A stretch of DNA of 64,000 nt from Alphaproteobacteria bacterium (GTDB lineage Bacteria; Pseudomonadota; Alphaproteobacteria; Caulobacterales; Maricaulaceae). Positions 31,523-40,022 of this stretch are shown here, in pieces. The notes under the pieces were generated by a model. The model made no database searches. It saw nothing but the letters and a program-made list of their open reading frames with translations, and was not told where the DNA came from. The stretch lies in the NCBI GenBank assembly GCA_016124675.1, contig WGNG01000001.1, positions 62,001 to 126,000 on the forward strand. Direction: 5' to 3'. Numbering within the stretch: position 1 is the first letter of the stretch; each line of letters opens with the position of its first letter. Made by a program: the position numbers and the translations under genes.

Positions 31523-32497
31523 CTATCGCCCGTCTGCGCCCTCGGTTTGCGGCGCCGCGAACACCTGGCCGGGATAAATCAGGTCGGGATCGCGGATCTG
31601 GTCGCGATTGGCCTGATAGATCACTGTGTACTGCACCCCGTCGCCATAGAGCCGGCGCGCAATGCGCCACAGCGAATTGCCCGGCTGGACCACGACGCGG
31701 CCCGCCTCGCGCGCGGCCAGCGCATCTTCCTCGCTCGCCCGCTCGAACGGCAAGGCGATGACGGCCGTCACCCGCCCGTCCTCAATCTGGTCGACCTGCA
31801 AGTTATAGACGCCCGGCGCAAAATCGCGCCCCGCCTGCACGCTCCAGCGCCCATTTGGGCCGGCCGTCGTTTCGCCCACCACCTCCCCATCCGCGAGCAC
31901 GCGCACGGTGGCGCCAGGCTCGGCCCGGCCCGAGAAGATCACCGAGCCGCTCTCGTCATAATCGACGGTCTCCAGGCTCAACGGCCCCATGGAGACGCCG
32001 TCAAACGGGCTTTGCAGCACCCGGCTCGCCTCGCCGGGCCGGCCCATCACCACCAGCGGCGTGCGGTCCCGGCTTTCAGGCACCGAGACCACCACCACCT
32101 GATCGGACCGCACCGACTGCCCGTCAGGAGACACCATCATCAGCGACAGCTCCACCGATCCTGCAGGGAGCGGACGGTCGATCACCATGACCCACTCGCC
32201 CGCCGCATCAATCTCGGCCGAAGCGATTTCCTCATCTCCCGACATCAGCATCACCCGCGACCCCGGCGCGCCGCGTCCGGCCAGCACCGCCGTGCCGCGC
32301 GGGTCCACGCGCACAATGTCAAAGCTGGGGGCGATCAGGGCGGACGGCGCAGGGCGGGGTTCGGTCTGGGACGCATCCGGCGCTGCGGGCAACGGTGCCG
32401 GCGCCGCGGGCGGGCGCATGACGATAAACACCGCCGCCGCCGCAATCGCAGCAATGAACAGGACGATGCAGATCACAAATGTGCGCGTGGCGGTCAT
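31523..32497 (-). CDS. LysM-domain protein with N-terminal membrane anchor and Ig-like region
   Basis: 324 aa. A single N-terminal hydrophobic helix (FVICIVLFIAAIAAAAVFIV) is followed by a Pro/Ala linker and beta-rich bacterial Ig-like segments (GRAEPGATVRVLADGEVVGE). A C-terminal LysM domain follows (VVVQPGNSLWRIARRLYGDG to DLIYPGQVF). LysM binds peptidoglycan, so the protein probably tethers the inner membrane to the wall. No catalytic domain is visible. It ends 50 nt before the ABC exporter start and may share its transcript. Confidence 0.83.
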   Translation of the reverse strand: MTATRTFVICIVLFIAAIAAAAVFIVMRPPAAPAPLPAAPDASQTEPRPAPSALIAPSFDIVRVDPRGTAVLAGRGAPGSRVMLMSGDEEIASAEIDAAGEWVMVIDRPLPAGSVELSLMMVSPDGQSVRSDQVVVVSVPESRDRTPLVVMGRPGEASRVLQSPFDGVSMGPLSLETVDYDESGSVIFSGRAEPGATVRVLADGEVVGETTAGPNGRWSVQAGRDFAPGVYNLQVDQIEDGRVTAVIALPFERASEEDALAAREAGRVVVQPGNSLWRIARRLYGDGVQYTVIYQANRDQIRDPDLIYPGQVFAAPQTEGADGR

Positions 32498-32634
32498 CAG
32501 CCGGCTCCTGCAGGACGGTCAGAGAGAGCGCCAAGCAAGGCTCGCGCCAAGGGGTCCCTGTTGCTAATGCTGGACCGTGACCGCGCGCGTTTCAACGCGC
32601 CTTTCATGACAGTTTGCAGGAGGATAAGGCGAAA

Positions 32635-33168
32635 ATGCGGAGCATCTGCCTGTTCTGCGGTTCGGGCGCAGGTCACGATCCCGCGTTCGCCGCGATGGCG
32701 CGCGAGACGGGCCGGACGATCGCGCGCGCCGGGCTTCGCCTCGTGTATGGCGGCGCCCAGACCGGGCTGATGGGCGAGGCCGCGCGCGCGGCGCTGGCCG
32801 AAGGCGGCGCGGTTCTGGGCGTGATCCCGGAGTTTCTGATCCCGGTTGAAGGCGCTCAGGACGGCGTGGAGCTGCGTATCACCGCCACCCTCGCCTCGCG
32901 CAAGGCGATGATGACAGCCGAGGCGGACGCTTTCCTCATCCTGCCCGGCGGCGCGGGCACGCTGGAGGAGGTGTTTGACATGATCGTGCAACGCCAGTCG
33001 GGCCAGCACATCAAGCCGGCCGCGTTTGTCGGCGCTGATTTCTGGGCGCCGCTGGAGGGGCTTCTGGGCCAGATTGCCCGCAGCGGGTTTGCGGACGCGG
33101 GCCTGCTGGAGGCGCTGAGCTTCCATGCAGACCCGGCCGCAGCCCTTGCCGCTTTGAGCCCTCAATAA
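32635..33168 (+). CDS. LOG family protein (nucleoside 5'-monophosphate phosphoribohydrolase)
   Basis: 177 aa from the ATG at 32635, with AGGAGG upstream. SICLFCGSG at the N-terminus and PGGAGTLEEVFD near residue 105 are the Rossmann-like signatures of LOG proteins; the Glu and preceding Arg-Lys (ASRKAMM) form the active site. LOG enzymes cleave the base from nucleoside monophosphates. The plant-type members activate cytokinins, while bacterial ones often act on AMP or related nucleotides. Its end overlaps the convergent CsgH-like gene by 7 nt. Confidence 0.88.
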   Translation: MRSICLFCGSGAGHDPAFAAMARETGRTIARAGLRLVYGGAQTGLMGEAARAALAEGGAVLGVIPEFLIPVEGAQDGVELRITATLASRKAMMTAEADAFLILPGGAGTLEEVFDMIVQRQSGQHIKPAAFVGADFWAPLEGLLGQIARSGFADAGLLEALSFHADPAAALAALSPQ

Positions 33169-33623
33169 CCCTGACGCAGCTGGGGCGTCGCCCGGCAGAT
33201 CACCCGCCCGCTTGGATCGCGCACGATCAACACCGCAGACACGGACGCCGAGCCGGCGCCGCGGGCCGGTCCGTACAGCCCGGCGGCGCCATGGTTCACG
33301 GCCGGTCGCAGCTGGGCGTCCAGCGTGACACGCGACAGCTCCTGCATACGGGCGGCTCCGTTGACGGGACCGGACTGGTCCACATCAATGCCCGGCGCGC
33401 GCACGTCCAGCGACCATGATCCCGTGATCCCGGGTGCGGCGCGGGCGACAAGCTGGCGCGAACCATAGGTCTGCACCAGATCCAGCCCGCAGGCCGCGCC
33501 GGGCGCCACGCCCTGGGAGGGGGCGGGCGGGGTCACCAGCACAGGGCGCTGGGCCGAAGCGGCCGCCGTAATGCCCAGCGCAAGCACGGCAGCGGTCAGA
33601 GTGATGCGGGCGAGACGGGTCAT
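33162..33623 (-). CDS. CsgH-like curli chaperone, copy 1
   Basis: 153 aa from the ATG at 33623, with GGAGG 5-6 nt upstream and a signal peptide (LARITLTAAVLALGITAAASA). The mature part is a small all-beta domain that starts with CGLDL and ends with VLIVRDPSGRVICRATP. It shares this end with the next gene (DLRVYDTAGRLICRRTE) and with alphaproteobacterial CsgH, a periplasmic protein that restrains curli subunit aggregation. The two Cys could form a disulfide. Overall similarity between the two copies is low, so one may have a different client. Confidence 0.6.
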   Translation of the reverse strand: MTRLARITLTAAVLALGITAAASAQRPVLVTPPAPSQGVAPGAACGLDLVQTYGSRQLVARAAPGITGSWSLDVRAPGIDVDQSGPVNGAARMQELSRVTLDAQLRPAVNHGAAGLYGPARGAGSASVSAVLIVRDPSGRVICRATPQLRQGY

Positions 33624-33661
33624 GATGACCTCCAGTTCAACGGTTCGGGACGCGCCGCAGT

Positions 33662-34153
33662 CTAGCGCCAGTGCTCGGTCCGGCGGCAGATCAGCCGGCC
33701 CGCCGTGTCGTACACGCGCAGATCGGCGCGGAAACCGTAAGCCTCGATCGGCAGCGCGCCCGGCGCCGCCCGGCGGTCGCCGGAGCTGGCGATGATCGTG
33801 GTGCCCGGCTGGCGGGACGCAGCGCTGCGCCAGAAATCAGCCTGGTGGGGGCGCAGCCCGGCGGCGCCGACCATGACGCGCGACAGATTGGTCGGCCAGA
33901 AATTATGGGGCGAGAAGCTGCCCGACTGGTCCACCAGCAAGTCCCCGTTTCCGCCATCCTGGCGCACCACCAGATCAAACGATCCGGACAGGCGCGGCGC
34001 CGCATAAGCCTGCAGCACGCCGTGCGAACGGCCGCTGCCGACTTCCAGCCAGCAGGGATCGGCGGATTGGGCGCTGGCTGCGCCCGCCAGGGCGAAGGCC
34101 GACGCTGCGCCAGCGGCGAGCATCACGGCGGATTTGAAATTCAAAGCGGTCAT
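33662..34153 (-). CDS. CsgH-like curli chaperone, copy 2
   Basis: 163 aa from the ATG at 34153, with AAGGAGA 7 nt upstream and a signal peptide ending GAASAQS. The mature protein begins CWLEVGSGRSHGVL and ends VYDTAGRLICRRTEHW, the beta-sandwich pattern of CsgH. It lies between the curlin-repeat gene and CsgH-like copy 1 on the same strand, which supports a curli role. The curli secretion genes csgG, csgE and csgF are not in the window. Confidence 0.62.
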   Translation of the reverse strand: MTALNFKSAVMLAAGAASAFALAGAASAQSADPCWLEVGSGRSHGVLQAYAAPRLSGSFDLVVRQDGGNGDLLVDQSGSFSPHNFWPTNLSRVMVGAAGLRPHQADFWRSAASRQPGTTIIASSGDRRAAPGALPIEAYGFRADLRVYDTAGRLICRRTEHWR

Positions 34154-34189
34154 GATCGATCTCCTTTTGGATCGAAACCCGGCGGGGCC

Positions 34190-34216
34190 GGGACGGGCGC
34201 GTCATGCGCCCGTCCC
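34190..34216 (-). terminator. Hairpin between the curlin gene and the csgH-like genes
   Basis: GGGACGGGCGC and GCGCCCGTCCC pair perfectly (11 bp) around a 5-nt loop. There is no T-run, so it may act as an RNA-stabilising or attenuating hairpin that lets the fibre subunit be made in excess over the chaperones. Confidence 0.5.
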
Positions 34217-34264
34217 TTGCCGCGGGCGGGGAACCAGAACCCGTTGCGGGTTTGGCGGTACCCG

Positions 34265-34777
34265 TTAGTGGCTGCCCTGGATCACCAGAGCGACGTTGCC
34301 GTTGCCCGACTGGCGCACATTGGCGCGCTGGCCGGAACCGACCTGGATCACGCCCAGCGCGTTGTTCGCGCCGGTCTGATTGGTCGAGGCGCTGTGGCCG
34401 TGGCCGATCTGGGCGACGCCGACCGTGTTGTTGCGGCCGGTCTGGATGGCGCCAGCAGCATTGTAGGAGCCCTGCTGGCCGATCACGGCGGTGTTGTAGC
34501 GGCCCAGCTGATCAGCATACGCGCTGTTGGCGTGGCCAGCCTGGCCCACCGTGACGCCATTGCGCGAACCGTCCTGGATGGTCTGGACGTAGTTGAAATT
34601 GCCGCGCTGATCGATATAGAGCCGGTTCTGCGGGCCAGCCTGGCGCGCCGATAGCTCGTTGGCGTAGCCGGCCTGGTTGATGTTGACGCGGTTGCGCTGC
34701 TGGGCTTCCGCCGCAGACACAGTGCCGGCGAGCATCGTCAGGCTGAGGCCGGTGGCCAGCATGAGTTTCGTGAACAT
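34265..34777 (-). CDS. Curlin-repeat amyloid protein (CsgA/CsgB-like)
   Basis: 170 aa from the ATG at 34777, with a GAGGAGA ribosome-binding site and a signal peptide (TGLSLTMLAGTVSAAEAQ). The rest is a run of about 13 eleven-residue units of the pattern N-x5-Q-x-G, for example NRVNINQAG, NRLYIDQRG, NTAVIGQQG and NNTVGVAQIG, the strand-turn repeat that stacks into curli amyloid. It is probably a secreted extracellular fibre subunit for adhesion or biofilm. One gene only is present, so whether it is major subunit or nucleator cannot be told. Confidence 0.88.
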   Translation of the reverse strand: MFTKLMLATGLSLTMLAGTVSAAEAQQRNRVNINQAGYANELSARQAGPQNRLYIDQRGNFNYVQTIQDGSRNGVTVGQAGHANSAYADQLGRYNTAVIGQQGSYNAAGAIQTGRNNTVGVAQIGHGHSASTNQTGANNALGVIQVGSGQRANVRQSGNGNVALVIQGSH

Positions 34778-34846
34778 GTGCAGTCTCCTCTGGTTTCATC
34801 CCGGCGGCGGTGTCGCCCGCCAGTGATGAGGAGACTGGATGATCGC

Positions 34847-34909
34847 AGGTGAACGCACTCAGAGCAGCGCGTTCACCTCCCGTTGGGTGAGATGAACGCG
34901 CCGTTCATC
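34847..34909. promoter_or_regulatory. Two palindromes upstream of the curlin gene
   Basis: AGGTGAACGC and GCGTTCACCT form a 10-bp inverted repeat with a 12-nt gap (34847-34878). GATGAACG and CGTTCATC form an 8-bp one with a 3-nt gap (34891-34909). Both contain the TGAAC/GTTCA half-site word. They lie 70-132 nt upstream of the curlin start, where operators or activator sites would be expected. Confidence 0.45.
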
Positions 34910-35011
34910 GCCAATCGCGCCTCACCCCTTGGGATCGAAGACGTCTTCGATGCGCAGGCCGAACACTTCTGCGGTCTTGAAAGACCGGTTGAGGGTCACT
35001 GGGGCGTGCCC

Positions 35012-35476
35012 TCAGCCCCGCCCGCGATAGGGCGCGACGCCCTGGTCGGGAACCCACAGACCCTTGGGGGCCTCGCCCCACTGGGCGAACACGTCAATCG
35101 GGATACCGCCGCGCGGATACCAGTAGCCGCCAATGCGCAGCCATTTGGGGCTCAGCTCATCGACCAGGCGCTTGCCGATCATGGTGGTGCACGCCTCGTG
35201 AAAGGCGCCGTGATTGCGAAAGCTCTGGAAGAACAGCTTGAGCGATTTCGATTCCACGATCCACTGCGCCGGCGCGTAATCGATGACGATATGCGCAAAA
35301 TCCGGCTGGCCGGTCACCGGACAGATCGAGGTGAATTCCGGGCATACAAAGCGGATCAGGTAATCACTGTCCCGGGCCGGGTTCTCCACCCGCTCCAGCA
35401 CCGCGTCCTCGGGACGCTGCGGCGCCGCGCCCATTGAGCCCAGCTGTTCAAGTTTTTCATATCGCACATCGGTCAT
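35012..35476 (-). CDS. queF: NADPH-dependent 7-cyano-7-deazaguanine reductase QueF
   Basis: 154 aa from the ATG at 35476, the short (type I) Que[17 protein letters not shown] holds the Cys that forms a thioimide with preQ0 and the nearby Asp proton donor. [20 protein letters not shown] is the QueF signature that binds NADPH and substrate. The enzyme reduces preQ0 to preQ1 in queuosine tRNA modification. No other queuosine gene is nearby. No strong ribosome-binding site is visible at this start. Confidence 0.95.
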   Translation of the reverse strand: MTDVRYEKLEQLGSMGAAPQRPEDAVLERVENPARDSDYLIRFVCPEFTSICPVTGQPDFAHIVIDYAPAQWIVESKSLKLFFQSFRNHGAFHEACTTMIGKRLVDELSPKWLRIGGYWYPRGGIPIDVFAQWGEAPKGLWVPDQGVAPYRGRG

Positions 35477-35586
35477 GGGCGGCCATGTAGCGCCGCCAGC
35501 GTCCATCGGCAATGGCGCGCGCGCCGCTGCGCATCTATGTTTGCACTGCCCGCCCTCCTGAAGTCTCGTTTTGTGACCCTCACGGC

Positions 35587-37293
35587 ATGTCCGACGCTCT
35601 CGCCATCCTGCCGGTCGTGACGCTGCTGGCGGTGGGGCTGGCGTGCATCCTCATCGCGCGCGCGGCGAAGCTCTCGCCCATCGTCGCCTTCATCGCCGCG
35701 GGCGTTCTGATTGGCCCCAACGCGCTGAGCCTGGCGCCGCTGAATGACACCACCGCCCTGCTGGCCCAGCTTGGCGTGGCGTTTCTCCTGTTCGAGATCG
35801 GGCTCGGCTTCTCATCGCGCACGATCCGCGAGAGCAGGCGCGATCTGGCCATCCTCGGGCCGCTGCAAATGCTGATCTGCGGCGCCGGCTTCACCCTGGC
35901 CGCCCGCCTGTTCGGGCTCGACTGGCCGATGGCGCTGCTGGTCGGACTGGGCGCAGGAATCTCCGCCACCGCCGTGGTCACCGCCACGCTCGCAGAGCGC
36001 GGCATCGCCACCTGCCCGCTGGGCCGGTCCTCCACCGCGCTTCTGGTGTTTCAGGACGTGGCGGGCATCTTTCTGCTGGTCTTCGCCGTGTCGCTGGACG
36101 GCTCCGGCCCGCTGGGCTGGGCCCTGGCCGAAGCCGGCGCCAAGGCCCTCGCCGCCGGTCTCGCCGCGGTGCTGATCGGCCGCTTCGCCGCCCGCCCGGC
36201 GCTCGCCCTCCTGGCGCGCTCCAACCTGCCTGAAGTCTTCACCGCCGCCGCGCTGCTTCTGGTGCTGGCCACCGCCGCCGCCACCGGCGCGCTTGGCCTG
36301 TCGCTGACGCTGGGCGCGTTTCTGGCCGGCGTCATCGTCGCCGAGACGCCCTACCGCACCGTGGTCAGGACAGAGGCGCGCCCCTTCGGCGCGCTGCTCC
36401 TGGGCTTCTTCTTCATCACGGTGGGCATGAGTCTCGACTGGCGCGACATCGCCGCCCAGGCGCCGTGGATCGCGCTGGCCATCGCCGGGCTGATGCTCGG
36501 CAAGACAATCCTCACCTTCCTCGCCGCCCTGGCGTCCGGCTGGAGCCGCCCGGGCGCCGCCCAGCTCTCTTTCGTCACCGCGCAGGGGTCGGAGTTCGGC
36601 CTCGTCCTGCTTGCCCTGCCCGGCGTCGCCAACGCGCTCGGATCACAGGCTGCGGGCGTGCTGGTCGCCGCCAGCGCGCTGTCGCTCGCCCTCACCCCGG
36701 CCTGGACGGCGCTCGGCATGAAGCTCGCGCGCAAGCTGGCGCAGGCCAAGGCCGCCCCCTCCACGCCCGCCGCAGACCCGGACGCCCGGCGCCCGATCCT
36801 GGTCTTCGCCGCGACGCCGGCCGGGCGCCTCGCCATGGATGCCCTCACCCGCTTCAAAATCCCCTTCGTGGCGGTGGAGTCCGACGCCGAACGCTTCCTG
36901 GCCGCGACCGCCGACGGTTATGACATGACCTTCGGCGATCCTGGCGATGTGCGCCTGATGACCGCCGTGGGCGTGACGCGCGCCCGCGCCCTAGCGCTCG
37001 GCCAGTCGCGCTATGAGATTTCGCGCGAGATCACGCCCTACATCAACGCCACCTTCCCGGATCTCAAGCGCTTTGTGGCGGTGCGGACGCCGGAAGAGAA
37101 AGCCGCCCACGAGGCGCTGGGCATGAGCGCCGTCCTCACCAGCGGCCAGCCTGAAGGCGTCGACTTCGCCGTCGCCCTCCTGCGCTTCGCCGGGGTGGAG
37201 GAGGCAGGCATCGCCCGCTGGCTGGGCGAGGTGCATGAAGCTTACGCCCCGGCGCGGGCGCAGGCGGACCCTGCGCGCGCGCCCGCCAGCTGA
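35587..37293 (+). CDS. CPA2-family monovalent cation:proton antiporter with a TrkA-N-like domain
   Basis: 568 aa from the ATG at 35587. About 12 transmembrane helices (residues 1-385) start with [19 protein letters not shown]. They include the conserved [15 protein letters not shown] and [19 protein letters not shown] stretches of Kef-type exchangers. The cytoplasmic C-terminus (about 400-500) resembles a TrkA-N/RCK domain ([35 protein letters not shown]), but the first nucleotide-binding glycine pattern is altered. It is likely a K+ or Na+ efflux system of the inner membrane; the ion cannot be fixed. Confidence 0.87.
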   Translation: MSDALAILPVVTLLAVGLACILIARAAKLSPIVAFIAAGVLIGPNALSLAPLNDTTALLAQLGVAFLLFEIGLGFSSRTIRESRRDLAILGPLQMLICGAGFTLAARLFGLDWPMALLVGLGAGISATAVVTATLAERGIATCPLGRSSTALLVFQDVAGIFLLVFAVSLDGSGPLGWALAEAGAKALAAGLAAVLIGRFAARPALALLARSNLPEVFTAAALLLVLATAAATGALGLSLTLGAFLAGVIVAETPYRTVVRTEARPFGALLLGFFFITVGMSLDWRDIAAQAPWIALAIAGLMLGKTILTFLAALASGWSRPGAAQLSFVTAQGSEFGLVLLALPGVANALGSQAAGVLVAASALSLALTPAWTALGMKLARKLAQAKAAPSTPAADPDARRPILVFAATPAGRLAMDALTRFKIPFVAVESDAERFLAATADGYDMTFGDPGDVRLMTAVGVTRARALALGQSRYEISREITPYINATFPDLKRFVAVRTPEEKAAHEALGMSAVLTSGQPEGVDFAVALLRFAGVEEAGIARWLGEVHEAYAPARAQADPARAPAS

Positions 37294-37402
37294 CGCCAGA
37301 ATTGGCCCGGACATTCAGGGCCGCCAAATCCTCATACTTCTTGCGATTGATTCGCAATTGCAACGCTGCCAAGGTCGGCGCCTTCGCAAGGGAGCGCCCG
37401 CC

Positions 37403-38122
37403 ATGCCGTCTCGAACCGCATCCGACACCCCGATCGCCATCGCCTACACGGCCATGTCGATCATCCTCACCCTCGTCATCGTCGTGCTGGCGGTGATGCG
37501 TCATGACGCGATCGGCTGGCCGGGCCTGGTCTGGATCGCCGGTTTTGTACTCATGGGCGTCATCCGGGCGCCCCATGCCCGGGCCCGGCGCGAGAACGTC
37601 ATCACCGCGAACCGCCGCGGCTGGGTGGAGACGGGCCTGCTCATGGCCATGTTCATCACCATGATGATCCTTCCGTCCGTGCATCTGGCCACCGGCGCGT
37701 TCAGCGTCGCCGACTACGCCCTGCCCGTCTGGGCGGCGGGGCTCGGTGCGGCCGCGCAGCTGGCGTTCCTGTGGCTGTTCTGGCGCAGCCACGCCGATCT
37801 GGGGCGCAACTGGAGCCCGACGCTCGACGTGCGCAACAGCCATGAGCTGGTCACCCGGGGCGTCTACAGCCGGATGCGCCACCCCATGTACGCCGCCATC
37901 TGGCTCGGCGTGATCGCCCAGCCGCTGCTGGTGCACAACTGGATCGCCGGCCTCGCCGTGCTGCCCGCCTTCACCCTCATGTACGTCGTGCGCGTGCCGC
38001 GCGAGGAAGCCATGATGCGTGAGACTTTCGGCGCCGCCTGGGACGAATACGCCGCGCGCACGGGCCGCATCTTTCCGCGCCTGCGCGCCGCACCGCCGCC
38101 TACAGCAGACCCAGCGCCTTGA
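37403..38122 (+). CDS. Isoprenylcysteine carboxyl methyltransferase (ICMT) family membrane protein
   Basis: 239 aa from the ATG at 37403, with AAGGGAG upstream. About five hydrophobic helices precede the conserved C-terminal block [20 protein letters not shown] and [20 protein letters not shown]. This RHPMY...E signature is the cofactor-binding part of ICMT/PEMT-type SAM methyltransferases. Bacterial members methylate small molecules or lipids, and few have known substrates. It follows the antiporter gene after 109 nt and its end overlaps the convergent radC by 23 nt. Confidence 0.8.
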   Translation: MPSRTASDTPIAIAYTAMSIILTLVIVVLAVMRHDAIGWPGLVWIAGFVLMGVIRAPHARARRENVITANRRGWVETGLLMAMFITMMILPSVHLATGAFSVADYALPVWAAGLGAAAQLAFLWLFWRSHADLGRNWSPTLDVRNSHELVTRGVYSRMRHPMYAAIWLGVIAQPLLVHNWIAGLAVLPAFTLMYVVRVPREEAMMRETFGAAWDEYAARTGRIFPRLRAAPPPTADPAP

Positions 38123-38855
38123 AGCTGGCTGTGCGTTCGCGCCCGACCACGATGTGATCGTGGACCACGATATCGAACGGCTTGCCGGCCTCGCAGATGC
38201 GCTTGGTCATCTCGATATCGGCGCGCGAGGGCGTGGGATCGCCGCTGGGGTGGTTGTGGACCAGGATGATGGCGCTGGAATCCAGTGACAGCGCCCGCTT
38301 GACGATCTCGCGCGGATAGACCGGGGCGTGATCCACCGTGCCGCGCGCCTGAAACTCGTCCGCCACCAGCCGGTTTTTCTTGTCGAGGAACAGCACCCGG
38401 AACTCCTCCGTCGTGGCGTGGGCGAGCGCCGCGCGCAGATAGTCCAGCAGCGCCGACCAGGACGAGATCACCGGGCGCCCCGTCACCTGCTCGCGCGCCA
38501 TGCGCACCGCCAGCACCTGGATGAGTTTCAGGTCCAGCGCCGTCTTCTGCGACACGCCTTTCACCTCGGTCAGCTGCGCCACGCTGGCCGCGCACACCCG
38601 CGCCATGTCGCCAAACCGCGCCAGCAAGGCCTTGGCCAGCGGCTTGACATCCCGGCGCGGGATGGACCGGAACAGGGCCAGCTCCAGAAGCTCGTAATCG
38701 GCCAACCCCTCCCCGCCCGTCTCGGCGAAGCGCGCGCGCAGCCGGTCGCGGTGACCGTGAAAGTGCGGCTGCGTCGGCGAAGCAGACTCGGCCACGGACA
38801 GCGGCTCAGGCCGGGACTCAGGCCGGGACCCAGACTGGGGATCAGATGCACTCAT
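38100..38855 (-). CDS. radC: RadC family JAB-domain protein
   Basis: 251 aa from the ATG at 38855. Two HhH-like helices ([32 protein letters not shown]) precede a JAB/MPN-type domain with [15 protein letters not shown], the zinc-binding H-x-H-P-S-G-x7-D motif. The family was named for DNA repair, but that role has been questioned and its real function is unclear. The N-terminal about 25 aa are low-complexity (imperfect SRPE repeats). It converges on the ICMT gene. Confidence 0.9.
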   Translation of the reverse strand: MSASDPQSGSRPESRPEPLSVAESASPTQPHFHGHRDRLRARFAETGGEGLADYELLELALFRSIPRRDVKPLAKALLARFGDMARVCAASVAQLTEVKGVSQKTALDLKLIQVLAVRMAREQVTGRPVISSWSALLDYLRAALAHATTEEFRVLFLDKKNRLVADEFQARGTVDHAPVYPREIVKRALSLDSSAIILVHNHPSGDPTPSRADIEMTKRICEAGKPFDIVVHDHIVVGRERTASFKALGLL

Positions 38856-39001
38856 GAAGCCGCACGCGCTCGCTGCTGCCGGTTCGCCTGACGCGATGCT
38901 AGCGCCAGCCCGCTTCGCCCGCCACACGAATCGCGCGCACCCCGCATCACCGCCCGCACCTCTTGGCTCGGACCGCCCGGACGGCTATCCAATGACCCAA
39001 G

Positions 39002-39090
39002 GCGGGCGTGGCGGAACTGGTAGACGCACCGGACTTAAAATCCGTTGGAGGGCAACCTCCGTGCCGGTTCGATTCCGGCCGCCCGCACCA
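39002..39090 (+). tRNA. tRNA-Leu (TAA)
   Basis: An 89-nt class II tRNA with acceptor GCGGGCG/CGCCCGC, encoded CCA, anticodon TAA in GACTTAAAATCC and a long variable arm (TTGGAGGGCAACCTCC). Confidence 0.95.
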
Positions 39091-39199
39091 TTTTTCTGTC
39101 CTCCCTCGCTCCGCTCGGTCCGTCCTCGCTGAAGCTGCGGGCGCGCGGTCGCGCTCTCGCCTCGGCGAAGCCGGGGCTTCGCTCCGGCGTAGCCGGGTG

Positions 39200-39226
39200 C
39201 GAACCCTTACGGGTTCGGGTTTTTTT
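39200..39226 (+). terminator. Rho-independent terminator downstream of tRNA-Leu
   Basis: CGAACCC and GGGTTCG pair around TTAC, followed by GG and seven T residues. It probably ends the tRNA-Leu transcript and insulates the toxin-antitoxin pair. Confidence 0.75.
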
Positions 39227-39278
39227 GGGGTTCACGCGTTCTGGCCCACATCTGGCTCTTGCCATGCGGCTCCTTTTA

Positions 39279-39294
39279 TGGTGCATTAGCACCA
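39279..39294. promoter_or_regulatory. Operator-like inverted repeat upstream of the toxin-antitoxin pair
   Basis: TGGTGC-ATTA-GCACCA is a perfect 6-bp inverted repeat in an AT-rich stretch just upstream of the toxin, with a further GGTGCAT at 39300-39306. This fits the autorepressor site of a HigBA-type operon, bound by the HTH antitoxin. Confidence 0.5.
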
Positions 39295-39377
39295 CATAAG
39301 GTGCATATGTGAGCGATCCCTAGCAGATACCGAAAATCCCGCTCGTATTTTACCGAACCTCTGCCGGGAATGAGCCG

Positions 39378-39668
39378 GTGCGGGATTGGTTGAAGGATAT
39401 GCATCGCGATGACCGGCTGGCGATCGGTGCCGATCTTCAGCGTGCCCAATACCGCTGGCCGGTCGGCATGCCACTTTGCCGTGGCTTGAAACATGGACTT
39501 TGGGAAGTGCGCACCAACCTGCCGAGCGGCAACACATCCCGCGTTTTGCTGTGTTTCCACGAGGGTGTGATCGTCGCGCTGCATGGCTTCATCAAGAAGA
39601 CCCGCACGACGCCCGACGAAGACATGGCGATGGCCCGCCAGCGCAGGAAGGAGGTCGAACATGGCTAA
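39378..39668 (+). CDS. RelE/HigB-like toxin (Gp49-like family), start codon in doubt
   Basis: From the GTG at 39378 the protein is 96 aa: WPVGMPLCRGLKHGLWEVR, VLLCFHEGVIVALHGFIKKT and TPDEDMAMARQRRKE are the core of Gp49-like (PF05973) toxins, ribosome-associated mRNA interferases. The same frame continues upstream to 39324 and encodes IPLVFYRTSAGNEP, the usual family N-terminus. Between the stop TAG (39321) and 39378 there is no ATG, GTG or TTG. Either an ATA/ATC codon starts translation or the start has been lost and only a shortened product is made. It overlaps the antitoxin by 8 nt. Confidence 0.75.
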   Translation: MRDWLKDMHRDDRLAIGADLQRAQYRWPVGMPLCRGLKHGLWEVRTNLPSGNTSRVLLCFHEGVIVALHGFIKKTRTTPDEDMAMARQRRKEVEHG

Positions 39669-39948
39669 CGCACATATCGGGTCTGGCATTGACGACCTCC
39701 TTGAGGAGGAAGGCGTGCGTGATGAGTTTCAGGCGCGGGCGGTCAAGGAGGTCATCGCCTGGCAGCTGGCGCAGGCGATGAAGGACCGCAATATCAGCAA
39801 GCGGCAGCTGGCGTCCCTGATGAAGACCAGCCGCACCCAGATTGATCGCGTCCTCGACCCCGAGAACGGCAATGTGACCATAGAGACGCTGCAACGCGCC
39901 GCCGCCTTTGTGGGCCGGACGGTGGAAATTGAGCTGGTGGCGCGTTGA
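39661..39948 (+). CDS. HigA/XRE-like antitoxin
   Basis: 95 aa from the ATG at 39661. A HTH_3-type domain is evident in ISKRQLASLMKTSRTQIDRV followed by VTIETLQRAAAFVGRTVEIE. The DNA-binding HTH lies in the C-terminal half, as in HigA-like antitoxins of Gp49-like toxins. Toxin first and antitoxin second is the usual higBA order. It is expected to neutralise the toxin and repress the operon through the repeat at 39279-39294. Confidence 0.87.
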   Translation: MANAHIGSGIDDLLEEEGVRDEFQARAVKEVIAWQLAQAMKDRNISKRQLASLMKTSRTQIDRVLDPENGNVTIETLQRAAAFVGRTVEIELVAR

Positions 39949-40022
39949 ACCGCCCCCGCCCGTAGCGCCCTCCCGCGCATCACCCTACAGTCGGCCCTCC
40001 CCGTCTCGCCGGAGCCTGCTGC

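Noticed and set aside
39002-39300. tRNA-Leu as a second integration site for the toxin-antitoxin pair
   Set aside because: No integrase and no second copy of the tRNA 3' end was found in the window.
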